Assembly (NCBI GenBank): GCA_963782985.1
Contig: CAWALU010000003.1
Span: forward strand, 310,001 to 374,000
Direction of reading: 5' to 3'
DNA from: CAVSWT01 sp963782985
Lineage (GTDB): Bacteria > Bacteroidota > Ignavibacteria > Ignavibacteriales > Ignavibacteriaceae
DNA length: 64,000 bases
Below the pieces are notes generated by a model that worked only from the letters and a program-made list of their open reading frames with translations, was not told the DNA's origin and did not search any database. Positions 51,115-59,097 of this stretch are shown here, one piece after another; the stretch's first letter is position 1, and each line of letters begins with the position of its first letter. The translations under genes were made by a program, and so were the position numbers.

Positions 51115-51317
51115 TCTTTTTAAAGATGACTAATATTTTTTAAATTGCAACATGCTTTCTCCTCAATGTAAAAATATTTTTGTAGAACTTAGCAAGATTA
51201 TATTTTTGTCTAAGACGAATTAAAGAAATTCTTAAATGTATTAACTGAAATAATAAATGAAATTATTTTAAATTTTAATAAATCGCTATAAAACGCGCGA
51301 ATAGAGAAAATCAATTT

Positions 51318-51872
51318 ATGAAAAAATTAAATCTTGGCTGTGGTAAAGATTTGAAGGAAGGGTATGTAAACCTTGATATTGTTGATTACGGCGGCAATAT
51401 GATTCACGATATAAATAAATTTCCTTATCCTTTTGAAGAAAATACTTTTGACGAAGTTTATGCTTCGCACATTTTAGAGCATCTCGATAATTTTCATAAT
51501 TCAGTTACTGAGTTGTATAGAATTATAAAACCAAATGGACTGTTAATTGTGTACGCTCCTTTTTTTCTAAACACAAAATATTTCGGCGAGCCTGATCATA
51601 AAATTCCTTTTTCTATTCGCACGTTTGATAATTATGAATTTATAGAAAATCGCAAATTAAAGTTTTATGAAAAGTGGAAACTTAATCACCGCACTAACTA
51701 TGAAGGCAAAGCACAGTTTGAGGTTGTTGAAAAGAAATTTATTACGTCGCATTTTGCGGCGTTAAAATGGATGGACTTTTTAATTAATATTGAACCTGTA
51801 ATGTATGAAAGATTTTTTGCGGGAATTTTTTCACCCGAAGAAGTTTATTTTAAATTGAGAGTGATTAAATAA
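51318..51872 (+). CDS. SAM-dependent methyltransferase
   Basis: 184 residues. Motif I is KKLNLGCGKDLKEGYVNLDI (2-21), followed by DEVYASHILEHLDNF and a strand GLLIVYAPFF. It is typical of small methyltransferases encoded in glycan or lipid biosynthesis loci. The C-terminal half has a long insertion (EFIENRKLKFYEKWKLNHRT) likely forming the substrate lid. No partner gene indicates a substrate. It begins 203 bp after the VOC gene, with an AT-rich leader. Confidence 0.85.
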   Translation: MKKLNLGCGKDLKEGYVNLDIVDYGGNMIHDINKFPYPFEENTFDEVYASHILEHLDNFHNSVTELYRIIKPNGLLIVYAPFFLNTKYFGEPDHKIPFSIRTFDNYEFIENRKLKFYEKWKLNHRTNYEGKAQFEVVEKKFITSHFAALKWMDFLINIEPVMYERFFAGIFSPEEVYFKLRVIK

Positions 51873-51903
51873 ATAGCAAAATTATATTCCTCTTCAGCTT
51901 CAT

Positions 51904-51940
51904 CTTAATTTTAATCTTAATCCTAATTTTATTCTTGCTC
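51904..51940. repeat. Short imperfect TTAATC-type microrepeat
   Basis: Several near-copies of CTTAATTTTAAT / CTTAATCC in a row in the gap between two convergent genes. Possibly simple low-complexity DNA. Confidence 0.3.
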
Positions 51941-51962
51941 TAAATAATTTTGACTAAAGTTT

Positions 51963-52343
51963 TTAACTTTTGTCTTTTGATCTACTTTTCATTCCCTCAA
52001 GAGTAACTAAAATCCAACCGATCAAAAAACTAACTCCGCCGAAAGGAGTAATAATAGCAAATACTGTTACCGCGGTTATTGCATAAATGTAAAGTGAAAA
52101 TGAAAATAATAATATTCCTATCAAAAAAAATAAAGCCGCTTTAAAAAATTTTTCATTTCCCGTTAATGCAATTGCAAGCAAGCAGACTGCGTGTACGAGA
52201 TGATAAGTAACTCCAGTTTTATAAATGTTTAATAAATGTTCGGGGATTTTATCTTCAAGTCCGTGTGCGCCAAAAGCTCCAATTGCAACGGCTAAAAATC
52301 CCATTACTCCGCTGACAATTATCCAAAAATTTTTATTTTTCAT
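51963..52343 (-). CDS. DUF423 membrane protein (YgdD family)
   Basis: 126 residues with four predicted membrane helices (near 6-26, 45-62, 67-92, 95-115). The family start VSGVMGFLAVAIGAFGAHGL and LLNIYKTGVTYHLVHAVCLL are textbook DUF423. Location is the inner membrane; function is unknown for the whole family. Convergent with the preceding methyltransferase gene. Confidence 0.92.
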   Translation of the reverse strand: MKNKNFWIIVSGVMGFLAVAIGAFGAHGLEDKIPEHLLNIYKTGVTYHLVHAVCLLAIALTGNEKFFKAALFFLIGILLFSFSLYIYAITAVTVFAIITPFGGVSFLIGWILVTLEGMKSRSKDKS

Positions 52344-52456
52344 TTTAATAAAGTTGGTTTGAGTTGTACAACATAAATTACATTGAATAGTTAGCGCAAA
52401 AATCTTTAACTTGCAAAACTTAATTTCAAATCAAATAAAAAATCCAAAAAGTTAAT

Positions 52457-52798
52457 ATGAAAAATTTACAAAAATTCATTTTACCGCTGCTATTTTTAAT
52501 AGTCATTTATTTTATTTACACAATTTATTTTGCTCCTAAAAATGAGCTTGGGGCGTTCTCGAATTTCGATACTAATAATAATGCTAACAAAGATATTAAA
52601 GTGATGATTAGTCAAAACAAAGAAATTAAAAATGATATGCAGTCCGGCGGTTCATCATTTTATGCGATGGATAAAGACGGGAAAGAAGAATTGGTTGAGG
52701 GACCGATTATTCCTACAAACATAAATAAAGCAATGCCGGTAATGTTAAAAGGACATTTGCACGAAGATCATTTTCACGCGGTAGAAATAAATCAATAG
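52457..52798 (+). CDS. Small membrane-anchored protein of unknown function
   Basis: 113 residues. One N-terminal membrane helix (FILPLLFLIVIYFIYTIYF, about 7-25) is followed by a polar linker and a short C-terminal domain ending MLKGHLHEDHFHAVEI. The clustered histidines (HLHEDHFH) could bind metal. I do not recognise a family. It ends 7 bp before uvrB, so the two are probably cotranscribed, but no functional link is evident. Confidence 0.7.
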   Translation: MKNLQKFILPLLFLIVIYFIYTIYFAPKNELGAFSNFDTNNNANKDIKVMISQNKEIKNDMQSGGSSFYAMDKDGKEELVEGPIIPTNINKAMPVMLKGHLHEDHFHAVEINQ

Positions 52799-52805
52799 TT
52801 AATTT

Positions 52806-54818
52806 ATGAACAAATTTGAATTAGTTTCTAATTATCAACCCTCCGGCGATCAGCCGCAGGCTATTGAATCTTTGTTAAAAGGAATTCACAGCGGCGATAA
52901 ATTTCAAACGCTGCTTGGCGTTACGGGAAGCGGAAAAACTTTTACTATTTCAAATGTAATTAAAGAAGTAAATAAACCAACGCTGATAATTTCACACAAT
53001 AAAACTTTAGCTGCGCAGCTTTATTCTGAGTTTAAAAGTTTTTTCCCCAGCAATCCCGTCGAGTTTTTTATAAGCTATTATGATTACTATCAGCCCGAAG
53101 CTTACGTTGTTAGAAATGATCTTTATATTGAAAAAGATTTTTCAATAAATGAAGAAATTGACAGGCTTAGATTGAAAGCCACAACTTCATTAATTGAAGG
53201 AAGAAATGACGTTATTGTGGTGGCAAGCGTAAGCTGTATTTACGGAATTGGCGCGCCGCAGGAATATGCAAATCAAATTATATTTTTGAAAAAGGGAGCG
53301 GCTTACGAACGCAAAAAATTAATGCGTAACTTAATTGACATTCATTACGTTAGAAATGACGTTGATTTTTCACGCGGAACTTTTCGCGCGCGCGGAGATG
53401 TGATTGAAATTATTCCCGCTTATCAATACGAAGAAGCAATAAGAATTGAATATTGGGATAATGAAATTGAAAGACTTTCAATTATTGATTCAATAACCGG
53501 CGAGGTTTTAAAGGAAGTTGAATCAGCCCCAATTTATCCGGCGAAATATTTTGTATCCAATCGCGAGCAAGTGCAAAGAGCTATTTATGATATTGAAAGC
53601 GAATTGGCGGAACGCATAAAATATTTTCAGCGTGAAGAAAAATATTTGGAAGCGCAGCGCATTGAGCAGCGCACTAAGTTTGATATTGAGATGATGAAAG
53701 AAATTGGTTATTGCGCAGGTATTGAAAATTATTCCCGTCACATGGATAATCGTCCGCCCGGCTCGCGTCCTTCAACTTTAATGGATTATTTCCCAAAAGA
53801 CTTTTTATTAATTATTGATGAATCGCATGTTACCGTTCCGCAGATTAGAGGAATGTATAATGGGGACCGCGCAAGAAAAGAAACTTTGGTTGAATATGGT
53901 TTCCGGCTTCCATCCGCTTTAGACAACCGCCCTATGAAATATGATGAATTTTACAATATGATAAACCAAGCAATTTTTGTTAGCGCAACGCCGGCAGATT
54001 ATGAACTTGAAAAAAGCGGCGGTGTAGTTGTTGAGCAAATAATTCGTCCCACCGGCTTGCTTGATCCTGAAATTATTGTGCGCCCCATTAAAGGACAGAT
54101 TGATGATTTGATTGGAGAGATAAGAGAAAGGTCTATTAAAAAAGAACGCGTGCTGGTTACTACTTTAACAAAAAAAATGGCGGAAGATCTTTCAGACTAT
54201 TTAGATAAAATTGGAATTCTTGTAAGATATATTCACAGCGATATTGACGCTTTAGAAAGAGTTGAAATTTTACGCGACCTTCGCATTGGCGATTTTGATG
54301 TTTTAGTCGGCGTGAATCTTTTAAGGGAAGGGCTTGATTTACCTGAAGTTTCTCTCGTTGCAATTATTGATGCGGACAAAGAAGGTTTTTTAAGAAGCGA
54401 AAGATCGTTAATGCAGACCGCTGGTAGAACGGCGCGAAACGTGAACGGAAAAGTTATTATGTATGCCGATAAGATTACGGAATCAATGCGCAAAACTATT
54501 GATGAAACAAATCGCAGGCGAATTCTTCAGACCGAGTATAACAAGCTGCACGGCATTGAACCAAAGACAATTTATAAAAGTTTGGAAGAAATTATGTCTT
54601 CCACATCTATCGCCGATATGAGGAGAAAAGAAGAGAAAGAAAATTTTTCATTTTCAAAAGTTGCGGAGCCGGTTTTAAAATATATGGATAACGACCAAAA
54701 GCGGGATTTGATTGAGCAGCTTTCAGTTGAAATGCATCAAGCGGCAAAGGATTTAGAATTTGAACGAGCCGCAAATTTAAGAGATGAGGTTAATAAGCTG
54801 AAGAAAATGGTGAAGTAA
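52806..54818 (+). CDS. uvrB: UvrABC excinuclease subunit B
   Basis: 670 residues, standard length. Walker A is LGVTGSGKT (38-45), followed by the beta-hairpin YYDYYQPEAYV, helicase motifs LLIIDESHVTVPQ and FVSATPADYEL, the VGVNLLREGLDLPEVSLV block, and motif VI QTAGRTARN. The C-terminal UVR coiled-coil (RDLIEQLSVEMHQAAKDLEF) binds UvrC. UvrB verifies lesions in nucleotide-excision repair after loading by UvrA. The gene is intact and transcribed after a small membrane-protein gene. Confidence 0.98.
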   Translation: MNKFELVSNYQPSGDQPQAIESLLKGIHSGDKFQTLLGVTGSGKTFTISNVIKEVNKPTLIISHNKTLAAQLYSEFKSFFPSNPVEFFISYYDYYQPEAYVVRNDLYIEKDFSINEEIDRLRLKATTSLIEGRNDVIVVASVSCIYGIGAPQEYANQIIFLKKGAAYERKKLMRNLIDIHYVRNDVDFSRGTFRARGDVIEIIPAYQYEEAIRIEYWDNEIERLSIIDSITGEVLKEVESAPIYPAKYFVSNREQVQRAIYDIESELAERIKYFQREEKYLEAQRIEQRTKFDIEMMKEIGYCAGIENYSRHMDNRPPGSRPSTLMDYFPKDFLLIIDESHVTVPQIRGMYNGDRARKETLVEYGFRLPSALDNRPMKYDEFYNMINQAIFVSATPADYELEKSGGVVVEQIIRPTGLLDPEIIVRPIKGQIDDLIGEIRERSIKKERVLVTTLTKKMAEDLSDYLDKIGILVRYIHSDIDALERVEILRDLRIGDFDVLVGVNLLREGLDLPEVSLVAIIDADKEGFLRSERSLMQTAGRTARNVNGKVIMYADKITESMRKTIDETNRRRILQTEYNKLHGIEPKTIYKSLEEIMSSTSIADMRRKEEKENFSFSKVAEPVLKYMDNDQKRDLIEQLSVEMHQAAKDLEFERAANLRDEVNKLKKMVK

Positions 54819-54881
54819 GTAAAAATCTAAAGAACATATTGTAAATGCTAATGTTCATTTAAAAGCTTAAATGATTCAAAC

Positions 54882-55055
54882 TTATTTGCCTTTCTTTTTT
54901 TCATTGATTTCTTTAAAAACCTTTTTTATCTGTTCATCGCTGAACCAGCTTTGTAAAATCTTAAAAATATTTTTGACAAGTTTATTTTGCGGTAAGTTTT
55001 TAGGTAAAGGAGAAATGACTATATCTCTTGCCGTATCTAACGCCCTTGAAGCCAT
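54882..55055 (-). CDS. Small basic protein, 57 residues (not recognised)
   Basis: The ATG-to-TAA frame on the minus strand reads MASRALDTARDIVISPLPKN at its start, then a lysine/hydrophobic helical stretch (KNIFKILQSWFSDEQIKKVF) and the tail NEKKKGK. The plus-strand frame here is Cys/Phe/Leu-rich, the usual look of antisense in this genome, so the minus strand is the coding choice. An in-frame stop lies upstream, so the start is well fixed. It could be a small regulatory or nucleic-acid-binding protein, but I have no family match. It lies between uvrB and truA, 75 bp from truA's stop, on the same strand. Confidence 0.5.
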   Translation of the reverse strand: MASRALDTARDIVISPLPKNLPQNKLVKNIFKILQSWFSDEQIKKVFKEINEKKKGK

Positions 55056-55129
55056 AGTCGAGTACTTTTTACGCCTCAGGCAAAGTTATCATTCAATAGT
55101 TAATTCCATAATTCAATAATTTTATAGAT

Positions 55130-55906
55130 TTAAAAGTTTATTGGTGCAGTAATTTCAATATTCATTTTTTCGCCTTTATATATCACGCTCTCTAAAAACA
55201 ATCCTGACGGTGGTGCTGTATATTTGGCGGGCTCATTAGTTTTATTGTGAAGATAAAAGAGCAAGTCTTTTTCACTTTTTTTTCCCCTTCCTATTTCAAC
55301 CAAAACGCCGACAATCCTCCTTACCATTTTCCATAAAAAATGCGAACCGATAATTTTTATTAGAATTAAATCGCCGTCTTCTTTCAATTGAATATTTTCA
55401 ATTAAAACTTTTGTTGATTTTTCTTCTCTGTCATCATCGGAGAAAGAAGAAAAATCGTGCATACCTTCAAGCAATTTTGCAGCTTCATTCATTCTGTTAA
55501 AATTAAGTTTATCTTTAATCCACCAGACATAATTTTTACCAAAAGCAGTTCGCCTTCTTGAAATTTGGTAAATATAACTTCTTGAAACAGCGTCATGTCG
55601 AGCATGAAAACTTGCATGAATTTTTTCAATTTTTAAAATATTAATATCATACGGAAGCAGGTCATTAAATTTTAATTTGATGATTTCCGGGGCAAGCATA
55701 GTTTTAACTTCAAGATGAGCAATTTGGCAAATCGCATGAACTCCACTGTCAGTTCGTCCGCTCCCTTTTAATTCGAAGCCTGAGGTTTTAAATATTTCAT
55801 CCGCAGCTTTAATTAATTGACCCTGAACTGTCTTCGCATTTTTTTGAGTCTGCCAGCCGCTGTAGCGCGTTCCTTCATATTCAATATATAATTTATAACG
55901 AGGCAT
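55130..55906 (-). CDS. truA: tRNA pseudouridine synthase A
   Basis: 258 residues. The catalytic aspartate is in GSGRTDSGVHAICQ near residue 53; other blocks are YEGTRYSGWQTQKNAKTVQG and IGSHFLWKMVRRIVG. TruA converts U38-U40 of the tRNA anticodon arm to pseudouridine. Length is within the family range. It is upstream of the small 57-residue gene on the same strand and may share a transcript with it. Confidence 0.96.
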   Translation of the reverse strand: MPRYKLYIEYEGTRYSGWQTQKNAKTVQGQLIKAADEIFKTSGFELKGSGRTDSGVHAICQIAHLEVKTMLAPEIIKLKFNDLLPYDINILKIEKIHASFHARHDAVSRSYIYQISRRRTAFGKNYVWWIKDKLNFNRMNEAAKLLEGMHDFSSFSDDDREEKSTKVLIENIQLKEDGDLILIKIIGSHFLWKMVRRIVGVLVEIGRGKKSEKDLLFYLHNKTNEPAKYTAPPSGLFLESVIYKGEKMNIEITAPINF

Positions 55907-55975
55907 TATTTTTCAGCCGTAATAACGAATCAAATTTCAATTTAGTCCTAATATTAAAAATGGTTAGAAGCAAAT

Positions 55976-56395
55976 TCAATAACTTAGAGTAATAGATTCT
56001 TCAGCGTAATCATCATGAGTTTCATAAATTCTGACGGTGAGTCTGTTGATATTTTTATTAATTACTGCTCCCTTAATCCTAGTTAGGAAATATGTACAAA
56101 TATTTTCTACCGTTGATTGAAAATCGACGATAAGCTTTTTTGAATTCATTTCACTTAGAAAATTTATGATTTGCTTGTCATCTTTATATACCATAAATGC
56201 ATGGTCTAACTCATCCACAAAAGGAAGAACAATTTTTTTCAAGTCATAATAATCCATCACCATACCCGATTCTAAAACATCGCCTTCAATCTCTACAATC
56301 ATTTTATAAGAATGCCCGTGAATGTTTTTACATTTACCAAAATGTTCGGGCAACCTATGTCCCATTTCCCAATGAAACTCTTTTGCAATTTTCAT
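55976..56395 (-). CDS. queD: 6-carboxytetrahydropterin synthase QueD
   Basis: 139 residues. Zinc ligands H13, H26 and H28 and the catalytic C22 are visible in EMGHRLPEHFGKCKNIHGHS. The conserved FVDELDHAFM and YETHDDYAEESI blocks are also present. QueD makes CPH4 from dihydroneopterin triphosphate, the second step towards queuosine and archaeosine. It is encoded immediately after queE with no gap, so the two are translationally coupled. Confidence 0.95.
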   Translation of the reverse strand: MKIAKEFHWEMGHRLPEHFGKCKNIHGHSYKMIVEIEGDVLESGMVMDYYDLKKIVLPFVDELDHAFMVYKDDKQIINFLSEMNSKKLIVDFQSTVENICTYFLTRIKGAVINKNINRLTVRIYETHDDYAEESITLSY

Positions 56396-57034
56396 TTATA
56401 CGCCTTTTGTTTCCGGGGACCAAATAAATTTATGCATCTGCAATTGAAATCTTACTTGCAGCTTATCTTCTAAAATCCAATTAACTAACGTGATTGGTTC
56501 GAGTGAGCTAAATACTGTCGATACTAAAATTTCACATTTAGCGGTTAAAGAATATTTATCAATTATTTTTTTTGCCCATTCATAGTCTTCACGGGAACCA
56601 ATTACAAATTTAATTTCATCTTTAGGCTTTAAGTAGTTTATATTTTCATAAAGATTTTTTTTCACCATTCCGCTGGAAGGACATTTTAAATCCATAATTA
56701 TTTTTACTCGTTCGTCAATATTTTTTATGGGCAAACTCCCGCCGGTTTCAAGCAAAACTTCAAACCCTTCGCCGCATAATTTTTTCATTAATTCCCAACA
56801 TTCATTTTGAACCAGCGGCTCGCCCCCGGTTATTTCAACAAGTTTGCAATTATATTTTTTAACATCGGTTATTATTTCATGAATGGATAAATCATTCCCT
56901 TCATAAAAAGCATATTCGGTATCGCAGTAAGCGCATCTAAGGTTACAGAAAGTTAAGCGGACAAACACGCACGGCAGTCCGGCTTTTGTTCCTTCCCCCT
57001 GAATGGAGAAAAATATTTCATTAACTTTAAGCAT
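56396..57034 (-). CDS. queE: 7-carboxy-7-deazaguanine synthase QueE
   Basis: 212 residues, a radical-SAM enzyme. The 4Fe-4S cysteines are C30, C34 and C37 in TFCNLRCAYCDTEYAF, with the preceding QGEGTKAGLPCVFVRL typical of QueE. The later TGGEPLVQNE is the SAM-binding GGE motif. It converts CPH4 to CDG, the step after QueD. The stop abuts the queD start, so both are one operon. No preQ1 riboswitch was found in the short leader. Confidence 0.95.
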   Translation of the reverse strand: MLKVNEIFFSIQGEGTKAGLPCVFVRLTFCNLRCAYCDTEYAFYEGNDLSIHEIITDVKKYNCKLVEITGGEPLVQNECWELMKKLCGEGFEVLLETGGSLPIKNIDERVKIIMDLKCPSSGMVKKNLYENINYLKPKDEIKFVIGSREDYEWAKKIIDKYSLTAKCEILVSTVFSSLEPITLVNWILEDKLQVRFQLQMHKFIWSPETKGV

Positions 57035-57094
57035 AAAATATTTTGATTATAAGCGATTTTCTTAATTTTTGAAGCAAAATTACATAATCGTAAG

Positions 57095-57123
57095 TTGACA
57101 TCAAACTTACTAATCCATATATT
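57095..57123 (+). promoter_or_regulatory. Sigma-70-like promoter of rpsT
   Basis: TTGACA (57095-57100), exactly 17 bases, TATATT (57118-57123). The expected start is about 57130, some 30 bp before the rpsT ATG. It is one of the best consensus matches in the window and belongs to a gene expected to be strongly expressed. Confidence 0.6.
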
Positions 57124-57162
57124 TCAGGTCAATTTTTTATTACTTTAAAAGGTTTTTAAGGC

Positions 57163-57429
57163 ATGGCAAATCATAAATCATCTGAAAAGAGAATACGCAC
57201 AACGGAAAAGAAAAAAGCTATTAATAGAAGAATAGATTCGCAAATTAAAACTGTTGTTAAAAAAACTTTTAACTCAAACGAAAAAGAAGAATTAGAAAAA
57301 TTGTATAAAGAAGCGGTAGCTTTAATTGATAGAAGCGCCGCCAAAGGTAAAATTCACAGAAACACTGCCGCCAGAAAAAAAGCCGCTTTAACAAAACATT
57401 TGAACTCGCTAAAAGAAGAATCAAAATAA
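57163..57429 (+). CDS. rpsT: 30S ribosomal protein S20
   Basis: 88 residues, highly basic, alanine/lysine-rich, all helical. Start MANHKSSEKRIRTTEKKKAI and the end GKIHRNTAARKKAALTKHLN are characteristic of bS20. It binds 16S rRNA in the small subunit body. It is a single gene with a near-consensus promoter upstream and a strong terminator 20 bp downstream, so expression is probably independent of its neighbours. Confidence 0.96.
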   Translation: MANHKSSEKRIRTTEKKKAINRRIDSQIKTVVKKTFNSNEKEELEKLYKEAVALIDRSAAKGKIHRNTAARKKAALTKHLNSLKEESK

Positions 57430-57449
57430 ATTTTGTTTTTAGGATAAAG

Positions 57450-57480
57450 GCTCTTCAATTTTATTTTGAAGAGCTTTTTC
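57450..57480 (+). terminator. Terminator of rpsT
   Basis: 9-bp stem GCTCTTCAA / TTGAAGAGC with a 7-base loop followed by T5, 20 bp past the rpsT stop. It may also stop minus-strand readthrough from the next gene. Confidence 0.85.
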
Positions 57481-57508
57481 TTTTTAAATGTAAATGCTCA
57501 ATTAATTT

Positions 57509-59020
57509 TTAATTAGACTTTAATTCTTCAATCGCATCAATGCCTGTGGGCATGGGGAGATAAAATCTGATCGGCTGAATTTCTCCATTTCTTTTTATTA
57601 GTTTCTCTACTCTTTTTGTTATCAGAACGCTATGTTCAATGTTTACCTGATCTTCTATAATTGAACCGAATATGTAACTCGTTCCTTTAATTAAAACATG
57701 AGCGCCAATGCGCAAGGGAAACTCATCGCTTCCGGTCATATTTACGCTTGATTCAATCCGGGAATATTCGCCGATTTCAATATTCCCTTTTATTATGTCG
57801 CCCCAAAGTATTTCAACATAATTTCCAATTTTAAGCGATTGATTTTCAAAGCACGATAGATGAACATTCTGCCAGATGACAACATCCTGCCCAAAATAAA
57901 CATTGCCATTTACATAAACATTTTTTTTAAGATCAAGATTATAATTGAGATTAACATCTTTCCCTATGTACACGCCCTTTCCAATTTTTATATCGAGCGG
58001 AATATTTTGTTTATCCATTTCAATTATTTTATCAACAACTGTTTCATGTATAAAAAAATCATCCGGATCGTCAACCTCAATTATATCTTTTAACTTATTG
58101 TAAACTTTTCTTCGGGCAACCGCTTCCATTTCTTTAAGCACCGACTTATTATTAAAACCCATTACAACGTGCTGCTCAAGCGGGCTTACTGCCTTTACTG
58201 AATAACCCTTTTTATTAAATAACGAAATTAAATCTGTTATGTAAATTTCGTTTTGAGCATTATTGCTGGAAAGTTGATTTACAAGCTCAATAAGTTTTTT
58301 ATATTTAAATGCATAAACGCCGGAATTAAATTCATTGTTTTCAATTAATTCTTTTTTTGTGTATGAATATTTTTTGCTATTAAAAATAACTTCGTACGGC
58401 ACCTCTTCTTTTAAAGCAAGAATATCTTTGTACTCCATAATCTCAATAACTTTTCCTGCATCATTCCCCGATGAATTTACATCTATATCTTTTTCTTTTA
58501 CGCGGATAATTCTTCCGTAGGAATTTTCATTTGCGTTGCCTTCAAATATTCCGGTCAGCGCCATCATATCTGAGTTTGTATTAATGAATTCCTCTCTGAA
58601 ACGAATCATTGTAGCTCTATCAATCAAGCCCATATCGCCGGGCAGCACATATACAATTCCATCAAAAAGATTTTCGTCAATTTTATTTAGCGCCACTTGA
58701 ACTGCATGACCGGTTCCGTTTTGAGTTTCTTGATAAGCAAATTTTGTGGCTTCTCTTTTCCCAATTACATTTATTACGTCTTTGGCTTTTATACCAACCA
58801 CTACAATCATATTAATATTTTTTATTCCATTTCGGCAGGCGTTATAAACTCTTTCCACTGTCGGCACTTCCCAAATTTTGTGCAGCATTTTTGATGTTTG
58901 TGATTTTATTCTTTTGCCATGACCAGCCGCAAGAATGATTGCCGCTTCATTTACATTTGCATTAAAATCAGAGGATAGATTATCAACCATTTCGTTAACT
59001 TCATTCTCTTTTACTTGCAT
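57509..59020 (-). CDS. GlmU-like sugar nucleotidyltransferase with left-handed beta-helix C-terminus
   Basis: 503 residues from ATG 59020, which has GGAGA 6 bases upstream; the ATG at 59032 lies upstream of that ribosome site. The N-terminal domain has AIILAAGHGKRIKSQTSKML, the GlmU-type pyrophosphorylase loop, then YVLPGDMGLID and FNSGVYAF. Residues about 320-470 are hexapeptide-type repeats (IGKGVYIGKDVNL, IGEYSRIESSVN), a left-handed beta-helix. The usual GlmU acetyltransferase residues are not clear, so it may be a nucleotidyltransferase only. It closes an envelope-polysaccharide operon. UDP-GlcNAc-type product is the likeliest reading. Confidence 0.8.
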   Translation of the reverse strand: MQVKENEVNEMVDNLSSDFNANVNEAAIILAAGHGKRIKSQTSKMLHKIWEVPTVERVYNACRNGIKNINMIVVVGIKAKDVINVIGKREATKFAYQETQNGTGHAVQVALNKIDENLFDGIVYVLPGDMGLIDRATMIRFREEFINTNSDMMALTGIFEGNANENSYGRIIRVKEKDIDVNSSGNDAGKVIEIMEYKDILALKEEVPYEVIFNSKKYSYTKKELIENNEFNSGVYAFKYKKLIELVNQLSSNNAQNEIYITDLISLFNKKGYSVKAVSPLEQHVVMGFNNKSVLKEMEAVARRKVYNKLKDIIEVDDPDDFFIHETVVDKIIEMDKQNIPLDIKIGKGVYIGKDVNLNYNLDLKKNVYVNGNVYFGQDVVIWQNVHLSCFENQSLKIGNYVEILWGDIIKGNIEIGEYSRIESSVNMTGSDEFPLRIGAHVLIKGTSYIFGSIIEDQVNIEHSVLITKRVEKLIKRNGEIQPIRFYLPMPTGIDAIEELKSN

Positions 59021-59097
59021 TAAAATCTCCAAAAATTTTTCAATTATAATTTTATAAAAAATTAGTTAAAGGATTTGCTAAAACCAAGAGCTTTTTA

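Noticed and set aside
54871..55119. 82-residue plus-strand ORF rich in Phe, Leu and Cys
   Set aside because: The composition is typical of the antisense of a lysine-rich coding strand; the minus-strand 57-residue frame in the same place looks like the real protein.
57035..57094. Possible preQ1 riboswitch upstream of queE
   Set aside because: The leader is short and AT-rich, with no recognisable preQ1 stem-loop and pseudoknot.
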